Below are positions 49,500 to 58,762 of a DNA stretch of 64,000 nt, in pieces. The first letter of the stretch is position 1. Every line of letters starts with the position of its first letter. A model generated the notes under the pieces. That model had not been told where the DNA came from. It saw nothing but the letters and a program-made list of their open reading frames with translations, and did no database searches. Origin of the DNA: Candidatus Limnocylindrales bacterium (GTDB lineage: Bacteria > Moduliflexota > Moduliflexia > Moduliflexales > JAUQPW01); the NCBI GenBank assembly GCA_035559535.1, contig DATMBG010000012.1, positions 186,001 to 250,000 of the forward strand, in the 5' to 3' direction. Both the position numbers and the translations under genes were made by a program.

Positions 49500-49541
49500 T
49501 ACCATTGTACGGGTTAGCGGCCGCTAACCCGTACAATGGTA
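49500..49541. repeat. 42-bp perfect palindrome
   Basis: 21-base arms match 21/21 around 49520/49521; the core is GTTAGCGG|CCGCTAAC. It lies between the MITE-like element and the 3' end of the SRPBCC gene and could act as a terminator for that gene. Both strands give short open frames across it, which I take as artefacts. Confidence 0.75.
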
Positions 49542-49663
49542 GATCATTCCCCTTGTATGGCCCCGGCGAGGCAATCTGTTTAGAGCAGGGAAAACAAAAG
49601 GATCTTCGGTATCCATTTAACGGACACCCCTGCGGCCTGGAGAAATAAGAAGCAAGAAGGCGC

Positions 49664-50128
49664 TCAGATCTCTCTGGAGTCTTCAAAAGCTTTTCGCGTA
49701 ACCTCGTGGCGATACGCGAACATTTTCTGGAGTCGGGGCCTGATCAGGAACGACGCAACCACGTTGCTTATGACCCCACCGGGAAGTGTATATTCGATTT
49801 CATCTCGGAGGAGGGTTCCCCCCTCCGTGGGTTGGAAAAGATGCCGATGGTACCAGGATTTGAAGGGCCCCTGGAGCTGCTTGTCGGCAAATAGTTTATT
49901 CTTCTCATATTCGACATGTTCAATAACCCATCGAAACGAAACAAAACCCAGCGTAACCAATAAAACAACTTGCTGGCCCACTTCAAGGGTAGAGGCTCGT
50001 TTTAAGATTTCCACTTTTTCCCAGGGAGGGATCAAACGTTGCAAAAAATCCGGCTTTTCATAAAGAGCAAAGACTTTCTCTACCGGAGCCGGAATAAAAC
50101 TTTCTTGGATGAATTTGGGCATAACCAA
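49664..50128 (-). CDS. SRPBCC-fold ligand-binding protein
   Basis: A 154-residue protein of the START/polyketide-cyclase-like superfamily, close to COG4276: FIQESFIPAPVEKVFALYEK at the start, FLQRLIPPWEKVEIL, FVSFRWVIEHVEYEKN and DEIEYTLPGGVISNVVASF. The fold binds hydrophobic ligands; the ligand and partners are unknown. It is soluble, without a signal peptide, and stands alone next to a repeat-rich area. Confidence 0.8.
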   Translation of the reverse strand: MVMPKFIQESFIPAPVEKVFALYEKPDFLQRLIPPWEKVEILKRASTLEVGQQVVLLVTLGFVSFRWVIEHVEYEKNKLFADKQLQGPFKSWYHRHLFQPTEGGTLLRDEIEYTLPGGVISNVVASFLIRPRLQKMFAYRHEVTRKAFEDSREI

Positions 50129-50471
50129 ACTCGTATAGACCCTTCTTTTAGCAGAGGTCCGATGAGTTGAAAATCAAGGTATAAAACTCATCAAGATATA
50201 AAAATTAAGTCGAATGAGGATCATTGTCAAATAAAATAAAAGCCGTAGTCTTTCCCTGTATAGGATTTTCACCCTTACTTCGTTCCTGAACTTTAACCCG
50301 AGAACGAGAAAACAGGATTGTGAGCCTAAATATTATATGGAGGTGTAATTTACGGTTGACTTATCTATATTTGCCTCCTAAATTAATCAAAGGAGAATCA
50401 GACAATAAGAGGATTTTAACCAACCTAGTTTCTAGTTTTTAGAGATCATCTGTTTTACGAGGAGGATAACC
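50129..50471. other. 343-base divergent intergenic region
   Basis: No gene is seen. It carries the ferredoxin promoter and leader, with a strong RBS (GAGGAGG, just before 50472). Confidence 0.5.
50356..50384 (+). promoter_or_regulatory. ferredoxin promoter
   Basis: TTGACT (50356-50361), a 17-base spacer and TAAATT (50379-50384), about 90 bases before the ferredoxin ATG. Confidence 0.45.
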
Positions 50472-50804
50472 ATGGCAACCAAGATCACAGATGAATGCAT
50501 CAATTGTGGGGCTTGTGAACCGGAATGCCCGAATACGGCTATTTATGAAGGTGGGGTAGAATGGGAGTTAGATGGAGTCAAGTATCCACCCCTTTCCAAT
50601 GATTATTACTATATCGTTCCTGATAAGTGTACCGAGTGTGTAGGTTTCTATGATGAAGAACAGTGCGCCGCCGTTTGTCCCGTAGATTGCTGTATTCCCG
50701 ATCCAGACAGACCCGAAACGGAAGAAGTTCTTATTGAAAGGGCTAGAAGGCTTCATCCCGATACCGACTTTGGAGATAATTTCCCTTCCCGGTTCAGAAA
50801 GTAA
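50472..50804 (+). CDS. YfhL-type 2[4Fe-4S] ferredoxin
   Basis: A 110-residue ferredoxin. The first cluster motif is [13 protein letters not shown]; the second is [22 protein letters not shown], with the eight-residue insertion between cysteines 2 and 3 typical of the Alvin/YfhL group. A low-potential electron carrier; its partner enzyme is not evident from neighbours. Confidence 0.93.
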   Translation: MATKITDECINCGACEPECPNTAIYEGGVEWELDGVKYPPLSNDYYYIVPDKCTECVGFYDEEQCAAVCPVDCCIPDPDRPETEEVLIERARRLHPDTDFGDNFPSRFRK

Positions 50805-50818
50805 GCAGGAGTTTCATA

Positions 50819-50885
50819 AACCGCGAAGAACACCACAAGCAGGAAGAGTTTTCTATTCTTCATCCTGATGGTGTTCTCCGTGGTT
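50819..50885. repeat. hairpin downstream of the ferredoxin gene
   Basis: AACCGCGAAGAACACCA (50819-50835) faces TGGTGTTCTCCGTGGTT (50869-50885) at 15 of 17 positions, differences being G-U compatible. It resembles the intergenic heptad hairpins and may also work as a terminator. Confidence 0.6.
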
Positions 50886-50901
50886 AACTAACCATAAAGG
50901 T

Positions 50902-51972
50902 TTGCCGTCCAATCGGTTAAAACAAAAAATCAAAGGTCCTCGGCTCACTATATTCGGAAGAGCTTATCCGAGCAGGATTATTGGACTTCATAATCGATTT
51001 AGAGCCAGGACTGATAAGCGGATGATCTATCAGGATATCCGGAAACATCCCGGCAAACCTCATCCGGGAGTTTTGGGAATTTATGTCCCAACCCGGGATC
51101 GTCATATTATCTATCTGCGCCGGGGAGCTAAGGATATCACGGTAGCCCATGAACTGATGCATGCCATCCTCTATGAAGAGGGGTATGTAACTATTTATGG
51201 TCGGGAAGAGGATCACAGGAAAGAACCTAGAATTACAATTTTAGCCCATAAAATACAGGATGTGGTTATTCATCCGGTTCTATTTCAGCAACTTCGACGC
51301 TCCGGATTTGATGTGGACCAAGAAGAGCACCTCCGGAGTACCTCTTTAATTCAAACCCTTCAAAAAATTCCCGCCGAACCCCCCTGTCCTTATACTTCGG
51401 AGTATATCTTAAACCTCTTCTCGGAGGCTATTTCTTACGTAGAATCGTATTTCAGATATCCCCTGGTTCGTGAGCAGCTTCAGAAGGTCTATCGGGAGCG
51501 ATTTCCGGCTACTCTGGAACTCGGAGAGAAAATCATCCAACTGATAAGCTGGGTTCCTGACCGGACCCCTTTAAAGTATCGAGTTCTTATAACCCGCCTG
51601 ATTCACTATCTGGATCAAGTTGCAGAAACCCATCACATTAAGTTATCTCTACCGACCCGCTTGCTTCTGCCTCCCTTCCTCGTTAAAAGCCGACTTGGGG
51701 ATCCTGCCCGGGAATTTTTTTCTCTGAGGATGGTTCAAGAATTCCCCCAGGATTTACTGCCGGTCCTGGCTCTTCAGTTCATTCCCGATAAAAGTTACAG
51801 CCGGGTATGGACTTTTAGACAGGTAGAAGAATTAGATCGGGCCTTTGACCAACTTCAGAAGCAACTTCAGGAAATGACCGTGGAGCGTTTTCTAGAGTTT
51901 AATCACCTCAAATATCTCCTTATCGAGAAAAAAGGTCGAAAGCGCTGTTTGGTTAAGAGAATTGCCTTCTAA
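50902..51972 (+). CDS. putative zinc metallopeptidase-like protein, family not recognised
   Basis: A 356-residue soluble protein. Near residue 83 it has VAHELMHAILYEEG, a HExxH zinc-peptidase motif; a possible third ligand lies further on (LAHKIQDVVIHP or later). The rest is mostly helical, with a basic C-terminus (KKGRKRCLVKRIAF). No signal peptide. The first codon appears to be TTG at 50902, with AAGG too close to serve as a good RBS, so the start is uncertain. I do not recognise the family and infer peptidase activity only from the motif. Confidence 0.7.
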   Translation: MPSNRLKQKIKGPRLTIFGRAYPSRIIGLHNRFRARTDKRMIYQDIRKHPGKPHPGVLGIYVPTRDRHIIYLRRGAKDITVAHELMHAILYEEGYVTIYGREEDHRKEPRITILAHKIQDVVIHPVLFQQLRRSGFDVDQEEHLRSTSLIQTLQKIPAEPPCPYTSEYILNLFSEAISYVESYFRYPLVREQLQKVYRERFPATLELGEKIIQLISWVPDRTPLKYRVLITRLIHYLDQVAETHHIKLSLPTRLLLPPFLVKSRLGDPAREFFSLRMVQEFPQDLLPVLALQFIPDKSYSRVWTFRQVEELDRAFDQLQKQLQEMTVERFLEFNHLKYLLIEKKGRKRCLVKRIAF

Positions 51973-52033
51973 ACGGTCCTGACCCTTGGGTTGCCACAAA
52001 TCAGGAAAATCGTAGGGTGATTTTCGTAAGGAA

Positions 52034-52825
52034 TTAAATTCCTTTGAAAACAGGTTTTCGCTTCTCTAAGAAAGCCTGAACTCCCTCCTTGAAGTCTTCT
52101 GTCAGGAAACAGGCCAGGTGAAGGTGTTCTACCTCGGAATCAACCTGGGTTAAAGCCGGATCTTTCAGGCAGTGATTAATCATTCTCTTGGCTCCCTGGA
52201 TGGAAAGAGGAGCGTTTTGGGCAATGGTATCGGCCATTTCTAGGGTGAAGGACCGAAGCTGGTCATGAGGGATAACCCGATTAACCAATCCCATCTCTTT
52301 GGCTTCCTGAGCGGTGAATAACTGGGCAGTAAATAAAATCTCCTTGGCGTAGGCCGGTCCTACCAGGTTAATCAATCTTTGGATATCGGTAAAGCTAATG
52401 ACAATGCTCAATTTAGCTGCCGGGATACCAAATTTGGCGCGATCACTACAGATCCTCAAATCACAAGCAATAGCCAGTTCTAGACCTCCCCCTACGGCAT
52501 AACCATTGATCATAGCAATAACTGGCTTTCTGGCCTGTTCGATGGCTTTAAGGGCTTTGTCTACTGCTTCATTATAGGCCCGAACCCCTTCAGGATCATT
52601 CCTTCGGATTTTAAATTGCGTAATATCTGCACCGGCTGCAAAGGATTTGTCACCATTGCCGGTAAGAAGGATAACTCGAACCGTGGGATCCTCATCTAGC
52701 TCTTTCACCAGAACAGGAATATCCTGCCACATTTCATAGGTAATAGAGTTCCGTTGCTCCGGACGATTAAACACGATAAGAGCTTTTTGCCCTTCTCTCT
52801 GGATGAGGAGATCTTGCGTTGACAT
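52034..52825 (-). CDS. enoyl-CoA hydratase/isomerase family protein
   Basis: A 263-residue crotonase-fold protein. Oxyanion-hole motifs are SFAAGADITQF and INGYAVGGGLELAIACD. The region that normally holds the first catalytic Glu reads FGIPAAKLSIVISFTDIQRL, with Ala where hydratases have Glu and Asp near the second site. It may therefore be an isomerase, decarboxylase or other crotonase rather than a true hydratase. Substrate unknown. Confidence 0.85.
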   Translation of the reverse strand: MSTQDLLIQREGQKALIVFNRPEQRNSITYEMWQDIPVLVKELDEDPTVRVILLTGNGDKSFAAGADITQFKIRRNDPEGVRAYNEAVDKALKAIEQARKPVIAMINGYAVGGGLELAIACDLRICSDRAKFGIPAAKLSIVISFTDIQRLINLVGPAYAKEILFTAQLFTAQEAKEMGLVNRVIPHDQLRSFTLEMADTIAQNAPLSIQGAKRMINHCLKDPALTQVDSEVEHLHLACFLTEDFKEGVQAFLEKRKPVFKGI

Positions 52826-52938
52826 AGTTGACTGCGAAAACCCAATCTCACAAGGTGAAGACTAAAAGATCCATAGGTATCTTCATGTTTTTTACTTCTA
52901 GAGTGCTTTCATATTCTTTTTATCTTTGAGATAAAGGG

Positions 52939-54321
52939 TTATACTTTTTTCAATTTCCACTTACCCGCTCTAAACCAGATAATTAAAAGGACGGCATTAA
53001 GCATATGGGAGACGACAATGGCCAGCCAGACTCCCTTGAGCTGAAGGGTGGTATGATGTGCAAGAAAGTATGCCAGAGGGATTTGAACTCCCCATAGGGC
53101 GATGCTCGCCGTAATCAGAGGGGGAACTGCATCTCCCGCTCCATTAAAGGAACGACCCAGAATCAGGGCTATTCCCAGGAATACATAGGATAAGGTTGTA
53201 AATCGGAGATAGGTAGATCCTATGGTAATCACCTCGGGGTTTTTATCAAAAACACGAATCAATCCAGGGGCGAAGGCAAAAAAGGTTACAGCCAGTATAA
53301 GCATTAGAATGATACCCCAACGAACCGCGACCCAGGCACTTTTTTCGGCACGATCCGGTTTTTGAGCTCCCAGGTTCTGGCCAACCAGTGTAGCCGCGGC
53401 TAAAGAAAGACCCAATGTGGGAAGGGTTACCACCATATCTAACCGACTGGCTCCGATTCCAAAGGCTGCAATGGCGGCTGTCCCATAAGGAGTTACGATT
53501 TTCATGAGCGCTACTCGGGCCAGACTTCGAAGAAAGGTTTCTGCGGAACCTGGAACTGCAATCTTAATAAGCTGCCAGATCACCTGGAAGTCTAACCGGA
53601 TCCTTTGTAAGGAGATTTGGATGGGAGTCGAGCCTTTAAGGAGAAGATACAGGGTGATCAGAGAGCCCACTCCCAAAGAAATAACCGTAGCATAAGCGGC
53701 CCCATCTACCCCCAGTCTGGGAAAAGGCCCCCAACCGAAGATCAATAGAGGATCCAGGATGATATTTAAGAGAATGGAGAATCCCAGAATCTTAGCCGAC
53801 AAAGCGGCTTCTCCAGCTCCTCGAAGGGCCGCGCTGCTGATAAAAAGAAAAAGAAAAGCCAGAGTTCCTGCAAAGGATATTTTGAGGTAACCCAGGCCAA
53901 CTTGAATAACCTCAGGGGTCGCACCCATCAATTTGTAAATCGATTCTGAATAAATATATCCGGGAATACCAACTACGATAGAGAGAAGCATTACGATTGC
54001 CAGAGATTGAACAGTAGCATGGCTGCTTTGAGTCAGGTCCTTGGCTCCGACAGCTCGGGAAACCAAAGCTACTGTTGCACTGGATAAACCGGTTCCCAGG
54101 GTGATGAGGAGGATCATGATCAGGGCAGACATGGATACCGCTGCAATGGCGGAAGAACCCAGCTTCCCTACGAAATACATGTCCACCAGGTAAAAAACCA
54201 TCTGCAAGAACATCCCCAGGGTCATGGGAATGGAGAGTGCCAGAAGATTTTTCCCTATACTCCCTTCGGTCAAGTCTCGCCTGGATTCGGTCAGGTTTAA
54301 TTTAGATTTAGGTTCAATCAT
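52939..54321 (-). CDS. MATE-family efflux transporter
   Basis: A 460-residue protein with twelve membrane helices in two homologous halves (LALSIPMTLGMFLQMVFYLVDMYF opens the first, IKIAVPGSAETFLRSLARVAL the second). GQNLGAQKPDRAEKSAWV is the MATE-typical loop. It exports drugs or metabolites by Na+ or H+ antiport. It starts ten bases after hisG, but a metabolic link is unlikely. Confidence 0.92.
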   Translation of the reverse strand: MIEPKSKLNLTESRRDLTEGSIGKNLLALSIPMTLGMFLQMVFYLVDMYFVGKLGSSAIAAVSMSALIMILLITLGTGLSSATVALVSRAVGAKDLTQSSHATVQSLAIVMLLSIVVGIPGYIYSESIYKLMGATPEVIQVGLGYLKISFAGTLAFLFLFISSAALRGAGEAALSAKILGFSILLNIILDPLLIFGWGPFPRLGVDGAAYATVISLGVGSLITLYLLLKGSTPIQISLQRIRLDFQVIWQLIKIAVPGSAETFLRSLARVALMKIVTPYGTAAIAAFGIGASRLDMVVTLPTLGLSLAAATLVGQNLGAQKPDRAEKSAWVAVRWGIILMLILAVTFFAFAPGLIRVFDKNPEVITIGSTYLRFTTLSYVFLGIALILGRSFNGAGDAVPPLITASIALWGVQIPLAYFLAHHTTLQLKGVWLAIVVSHMLNAVLLIIWFRAGKWKLKKV

Positions 54322-54331
54322 GGTGATGTGG

Positions 54332-55201
54332 CTAGGGAATAACTTTATTCAAAGGATATTCCACAATCCCTTGAGCTCCTGCCCTTCGGAGATCTGGAAT
54401 AATTTCCCGGGCGACTTTTTCATTAATAACGACCTCTACGGCGACCCAATCCGGATCTTGAAGATTCGATATGGTAGGGGTATGTAAGGCAGGAAGAATT
54501 TTTGAGATCCGGGGCAGGTTGGCCCGGTTGATATTCATTTTGAGTCCCACCATTTCTTCTGCCATCAAGGCGCCTTTTAAAAGGCAGGCAATATTTTCTA
54601 TTTTTTGCCGTTTCCAGGGATCCTCCCAGGCCGATCGGTTGGCAATTAATTTAGTGGTAGACTCCAAAACCAGGTCGATAATTCGGAGGTTATTGGCTCT
54701 CAGGGAACTCCCGGTTTCCGTAACTTCTACAATAGCATCGGCCAATTTCGGGGGTTTAACCTCCGTTGCGCCCCATGAAAATTCTACTTGCACTTCAATA
54801 TTTCGGGATTTGAAAAATTTTCGAGTTACATTGACCAGCTCCGTGGCAATTCGTTTTCCTCTTAAATCCTCCACCTTCTCAAAAGGTGAATTCTCCGGAA
54901 CGGCTACAACCCATTTTACCGGTCGTAATCCCTGCTTGGCATAAACCAGATCGGCTACCTCAATCACATCGGCTTCTTGTTCAAGGATCCAATCGCGTCC
55001 TGTAAGTCCTATGTCCAGTACACCATTTTCAACGTAATGGGCCATTTCTTGAGCACGAATTAACAAGCCTTCCAGCTCCGGATCATCAAAATTGGGAGTG
55101 TAAGCCCTTTGACCGATGGTAATAATATAACCGGCCTTTCTAAATAAATCGAGGGTTGAGTCTTGCAAACTTCCTTTAGGAAGTCCCACTTTAAGTTTCA
55201 T
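54332..55201 (-). CDS. hisG: ATP phosphoribosyltransferase, long form
   Basis: A 289-residue enzyme for the first histidine step. [33 protein letters not shown] and [19 protein letters not shown] are in the catalytic lobes. The C-terminal regulatory domain (residues about 210-285, [21 protein letters not shown]) marks the HisZ-independent long form, usually inhibited by histidine. A good RBS (AGGAG) precedes the ATG. Confidence 0.95.
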   Translation of the reverse strand: MKLKVGLPKGSLQDSTLDLFRKAGYIITIGQRAYTPNFDDPELEGLLIRAQEMAHYVENGVLDIGLTGRDWILEQEADVIEVADLVYAKQGLRPVKWVVAVPENSPFEKVEDLRGKRIATELVNVTRKFFKSRNIEVQVEFSWGATEVKPPKLADAIVEVTETGSSLRANNLRIIDLVLESTTKLIANRSAWEDPWKRQKIENIACLLKGALMAEEMVGLKMNINRANLPRISKILPALHTPTISNLQDPDWVAVEVVINEKVAREIIPDLRRAGAQGIVEYPLNKVIP

Positions 55202-55213
55202 CTTATTTTTCTC

Positions 55214-55438
55214 CTACCTTCTACTTAACAGATTTAAAATAATCGTCAGAATAATACTGATGAGAATCGAGGTCATGAGAGGAAAATAGAACGTAAAATT
55301 CTTTTTTTCAATATAAATATCTCCAGGTAGTCTTCCAATAAAAGGAATTTTATCGACGAACAATAATATTAGCCCGATCACGATAGCAATTCCTCCAAAG
55401 AGGATAAGCATTTTTCCTAAATTGCTCCACTCAAGCAT
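55214..55438 (-). CDS. DUF2905 small membrane protein
   Basis: A 74-residue protein with two membrane helices around a conserved loop (PFIGRLPGDIYIEKKN), the hallmark of DUF2905. Function unknown. Its start overlaps the end of the Gfo/Idh gene by eight bases and it lies 12 bases before hisG, so it belongs to that operon. Confidence 0.9.
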   Translation of the reverse strand: MLEWSNLGKMLILFGGIAIVIGLILLFVDKIPFIGRLPGDIYIEKKNFTFYFPLMTSILISIILTIILNLLSRR

Positions 55439-56402
55439 TTTTGATACTCTCCAAAATTTCTACTGCTACCTCTAAGGCCCTGCGTCCCGCTTCTCCGGAG
55501 ACCAGAGGCTTTTTCTTATGGGTAATACATTCTACAAAGGACTCCAATTCCATTCTAAGGGGTTCTCCTTTGGTTATTTCAACTTTTCGAACAGCAATTT
55601 CAGGGCGGTCTAAGGCAGATTTTTCATAGGTCGAAAGCGCTTCCGGATACTTTAGTTCTGCAAGGATCAACTCTTGAGCCTGATAATCCAGAGAAAGATA
55701 ACGCTCCTTTTGAAAAATCCTCAGTTTTCGCTCCTGCTTAAGACTCACCCGGCTTGCTGTCATGTTGGCCACACACCCAGATTCAAATTGAACTCGAACA
55801 TTGGCAATATCGATGTTTGAAGTCAAGACGGGAATTCCAACCGCCTGGATATATTTCACAGGAGAAGGCACCAAACTTAATATAATGTCTATATCATGGA
55901 TCATCAAATCCATAATCACATCAATGTCGGTACTTCGGTCTGGAAAATGGCTGATGCGATAGGATTCGATGAATTTTGGATCCTTAGCTAACCGATGTAA
56001 AGCTTGAACGGCTGGGTTAAACCGCTCTAAATGTCCAACCTGAAGGATGAGTTTTTTGGCTGCAGCCAGGTCGATGAGCTCGTTAGCTTCTTGAAGGGTC
56101 TTGGTCATCGGCTTTTCTATCAAAACATGGATACCTGCCTCCAGGCAATCCTTGGCAATATGATAGTGTTCCAGGGTGGGAACGACAATACTGACTGCAT
56201 CAACCTGACCAAAGAGATCCTGATAATTCTGATAAGCCTTAACTTTATATATCTGGGCAATTTCTCTGGCCCGAACCCCATCGATGTCTACGACTCCTAT
56301 CAATTGACAGGTTTCCAGCTCAGAATAAATTCGAGCATGATGACGTCCCAAGTGTCCAACGCCGATAACCCCAATCCGTAGTGGTTGCTTAGCGCCTGAC
56401 AA
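55431..56402 (-). CDS. Gfo/Idh/MocA-family oxidoreductase
   Basis: A 323-residue NAD(P)-dependent enzyme: Rossmann motif IGVIGVGHLGRHHARIY, EKPMTKTLQEANELID with the conserved Lys, and a C-terminal alpha/beta domain (MDLMIHDIDIILSL). The closest subfamily I recognise contains UDP-GlcNAc 3-dehydrogenases such as GnnA, which could link it to lipid A, but no GnnB aminotransferase adjoins it. The start is TTG without a clear RBS. Confidence 0.82.
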   Translation of the reverse strand: MSGAKQPLRIGVIGVGHLGRHHARIYSELETCQLIGVVDIDGVRAREIAQIYKVKAYQNYQDLFGQVDAVSIVVPTLEHYHIAKDCLEAGIHVLIEKPMTKTLQEANELIDLAAAKKLILQVGHLERFNPAVQALHRLAKDPKFIESYRISHFPDRSTDIDVIMDLMIHDIDIILSLVPSPVKYIQAVGIPVLTSNIDIANVRVQFESGCVANMTASRVSLKQERKLRIFQKERYLSLDYQAQELILAELKYPEALSTYEKSALDRPEIAVRKVEITKGEPLRMELESFVECITHKKKPLVSGEAGRRALEVAVEILESIKNA

Positions 56403-56415
56403 ACCCGGAAAAGTC

Positions 56416-56484
56416 TGTCATAACGACTTGAATCGTTCAGGAATTTCTATCCCTTATAGGGTAACGACTTAAGTCGTTATGACA
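56416..56484. repeat. inverted repeat of AACGACTTAAGTCGTT arms
   Basis: GTCATAACGACTT... (56417-56437) and AACGACTTAAGTCGTTATGAC (56463-56483) are reverse complements at 19 of 21 positions, and the second arm contains a perfect 16-base palindrome. It lies between the LysM and Gfo/Idh genes. Confidence 0.7.
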
Positions 56485-56498
56485 AAACCGTACATGGC

Positions 56499-57089
56499 TT
56501 ACAGTTGGGAACCTTCTTTTTTCTCTTCCGATGGTTGCGTTCCTGCCGGAGGTACAGGCTGTGGTGTTTCTGTTCCCGATTTCTCTTTCTCGAGGGGTGG
56601 TAACTCAGGGGTCGGTATTTCCCGCTTAAGGGAAGGTTCCTCTTTGCTGCCGGATTCTAAAGGAGAGGGGGCTACCTTTAAACTTCTCTTAGATCGGGGT
56701 ACCCATTCCCCACCTCGTTGGGCCAATTGGATCCACTCCTGGTAGTTGTACCTGGGGGACCAGTTCTTCGCAACGGGAATTCTCAGAAGCTGCCCGGGCT
56801 CTAATCGGTTGGGATTTCTTATCTGATGTCGATTTGCTCGATAGATTTTTTTCCATTGTCGTGGATCTCCATAATAATAGCCGGCCAGTAAATGTAAATT
56901 TTCCTTGCCGGAGACCTGATGAAGAACCTCATGGGGAAGGTTTCGCGCTTCAGGAGGTAAATCCTTATCCGGAGGTTCTGGAGGAAGGGGTTTAATAAAA
57001 CCATCTTGGGCCATGCTTGAACTGACCAGAATAACCAACCCAACCACCAGACTGATTCCAAGACCAAAAATAGCGGTTAACTTTTTCAT
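56499..57089 (-). CDS. LysM-domain protein
   Basis: A 196-residue exported protein. The signal peptide is AIFGLGISLVVGLVILVSSSMA. LysM follows: ENLHLLAGYYYGDPRQWKKIYRAN and PNRLEPGQLLRIP, binding peptidoglycan or related glycans. The C-terminus is low complexity, rich in Pro, Glu and Lys. A strong RBS (AAGGAGGAG) supports the start. It is probably a periplasmic cell-wall-binding protein. Confidence 0.85.
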   Translation of the reverse strand: MKKLTAIFGLGISLVVGLVILVSSSMAQDGFIKPLPPEPPDKDLPPEARNLPHEVLHQVSGKENLHLLAGYYYGDPRQWKKIYRANRHQIRNPNRLEPGQLLRIPVAKNWSPRYNYQEWIQLAQRGGEWVPRSKRSLKVAPSPLESGSKEEPSLKREIPTPELPPLEKEKSGTETPQPVPPAGTQPSEEKKEGSQL

Positions 57090-57157
57090 ATCTACTCCTC
57101 CTTTTCAAGGAACAATAAGTCGTGAATACCTTAAACACTGAAAAAACCCTCGGTTGT

Positions 57158-57955
57158 TCAGGACTCATTACCCATTGTTTGCGATTCTTCCCACATCTGT
57201 AAAAGCCTGTCATATTTGGGGGGAAACTTCCCCTGGTAATTCAAGAAGGGGGTTGCCGGGTAGCGAATGCCTGCTTTGTGGGTGGCCCTTAAACCTTCCA
57301 GAACTGTTTCCAATTTATTATAGGGAATTGTAAAGGCCATCTCGTGATCCTGGGTCTGTGCAAAAAACCGGTCTCCCGTACAGGGTAAAATAACCTGACA
57401 TTCCCCGGTCTTCATGGTCGTAACGGTCATATCGGCACAATCTGCACGTCCTGAAAAAGAGGAATGAATTCGTCCCCCCTTTTTGTAAAGGGCGGCCTGT
57501 ACCAGCCGCATCACTTGAGCCGAATTCCCGAAAATTAAAATAACATCCGGTTTGAAGGTTGCTTTGTCCAGGGGAGCAACCAGAAAATATTTATATCGTC
57601 CTACCTCAAATTTATCCAACTCTGCCTCCGTTACCCTTCCTGCTTCGGCCGTTTCCGTGTACATGCCTTCACAAAGATTCCCTTCGGTATAAAAGGCATT
57701 CGGCTCACCAAATCCAAGGGCTATCATCCCCAAGGAACAACAGTGGTCTTCCTTCCCGATAGCCAATGTCCACCCATAACGCCGGGCCATGGAAATAGTC
57801 TGACAGGTTGCTACTTTGATTCCTAAATCTTTAACCGGCCTTCGGGCTTTCTCAGGAATCTCATCGGCTGATTTCAACATTTTGATCGCCAGAGGATAGG
57901 TACTGGGTCGAAGATAAAAGTCTATTTCTTCTGCAGCTTTTTTTAAGTCTACCAT
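57158..57955 (-). CDS. DUF169 protein
   Basis: A 265-residue soluble protein of DUF169: STYPLAIKMLKSADEIPEKARRP near the start, conserved cysteines in ATCQTISMAR, EDHCCSLGM and GRADCADM, and PPKYDRLLQMWEE at the end. The function is not established; the conserved cysteines suggest metal or redox chemistry. The RBS (GGAGG) is clear. Confidence 0.85.
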   Translation of the reverse strand: MVDLKKAAEEIDFYLRPSTYPLAIKMLKSADEIPEKARRPVKDLGIKVATCQTISMARRYGWTLAIGKEDHCCSLGMIALGFGEPNAFYTEGNLCEGMYTETAEAGRVTEAELDKFEVGRYKYFLVAPLDKATFKPDVILIFGNSAQVMRLVQAALYKKGGRIHSSFSGRADCADMTVTTMKTGECQVILPCTGDRFFAQTQDHEMAFTIPYNKLETVLEGLRATHKAGIRYPATPFLNYQGKFPPKYDRLLQMWEESQTMGNES

Positions 57956-58102
57956 GCCCGTTTCGCCTCCTTGTTGGAATAAAATTTGATTTTCTTCAGG
58001 CTAATACGTCTTTCCCTTACTGTCAAGAAATAAGGATTTTAGAATTACGAATTTAAAGTCTAACGGGTGGTAGAAGCCACCAAGAGAATTTTAAATAAAG
58101 CC

Positions 58103-58666
58103 TTATCTAAAAAAGAAACTTAAACCTCCCGTAAGGGCAAAGTAATCTGGATTGGAAACATGAAGCCTACCCTGCATATCGAAGGCCAGCGAATCACTGA
58201 GGAAGTACATAAAACCACCCCCCACATGGAGGCCCACATCGGCTTCAGTGCTGTTTTCACCAGAGGAAAAACCCAGAGGGCTTAAGTTTACATTGGAAGA
58301 AGTGATATAAATACCTAAACCTCCACTTACATAGGGGATCATCCTTCCGTAGGGGGCCAGCAGGTATCGAATGCCACCGGTTAATTCTAAAACCGAGAGG
58401 TCAGCATTTATACCTAATACCTCCAGATCCTCATCCTCTGAGAGGGGAGCATAACTGACATTCACTTCCGCTATAAGGTTACTGCGAAAACCGTATAAAA
58501 GTTTTTCACCCAAAACAAAACTGGTATCTGCTACGTCACTGAGATCTCCAACTGGAAATAAAACACCTACATTTCCGTTGATTCCCCATCTTCCGGTAAG
58601 ATCAACGGCAGCTACAGGAGATGCATAACAAACTACCATCACAAGGGAAAATATTACCTTTTTCAT
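58103..58666 (-). CDS. small outer-membrane beta-barrel protein
   Basis: A 187-residue protein with a signal peptide (VIFSLVMVVCYASPVAA) and alternating hydrophobic strands ending in ALTGGLSFFFR, the C-terminal aromatic signature of outer-membrane barrels. The eight-strand size is like OmpA/Opa/OmpW-type porins (GGIRYLLAPYGRMIPYVSGGLG). Ligand unknown. GGAGG lies before the ATG. Confidence 0.82.
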   Translation of the reverse strand: MKKVIFSLVMVVCYASPVAAVDLTGRWGINGNVGVLFPVGDLSDVADTSFVLGEKLLYGFRSNLIAEVNVSYAPLSEDEDLEVLGINADLSVLELTGGIRYLLAPYGRMIPYVSGGLGIYITSSNVNLSPLGFSSGENSTEADVGLHVGGGFMYFLSDSLAFDMQGRLHVSNPDYFALTGGLSFFFR

Positions 58667-58762
58667 GAAGTCCTCCTTTAGTTAAAAATAGAGTTGGTAG
58701 TGCCTGTCACAGATATCATGGGGTAGTGTCTAAGAATATCTTAGAAACGGAGCTTTTTGTGC

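Noticed and set aside
49463-49686. Short frames on both strands across the 42-bp palindrome
   Set aside because: The translations mirror each other because the sequence is palindromic; no protein features.
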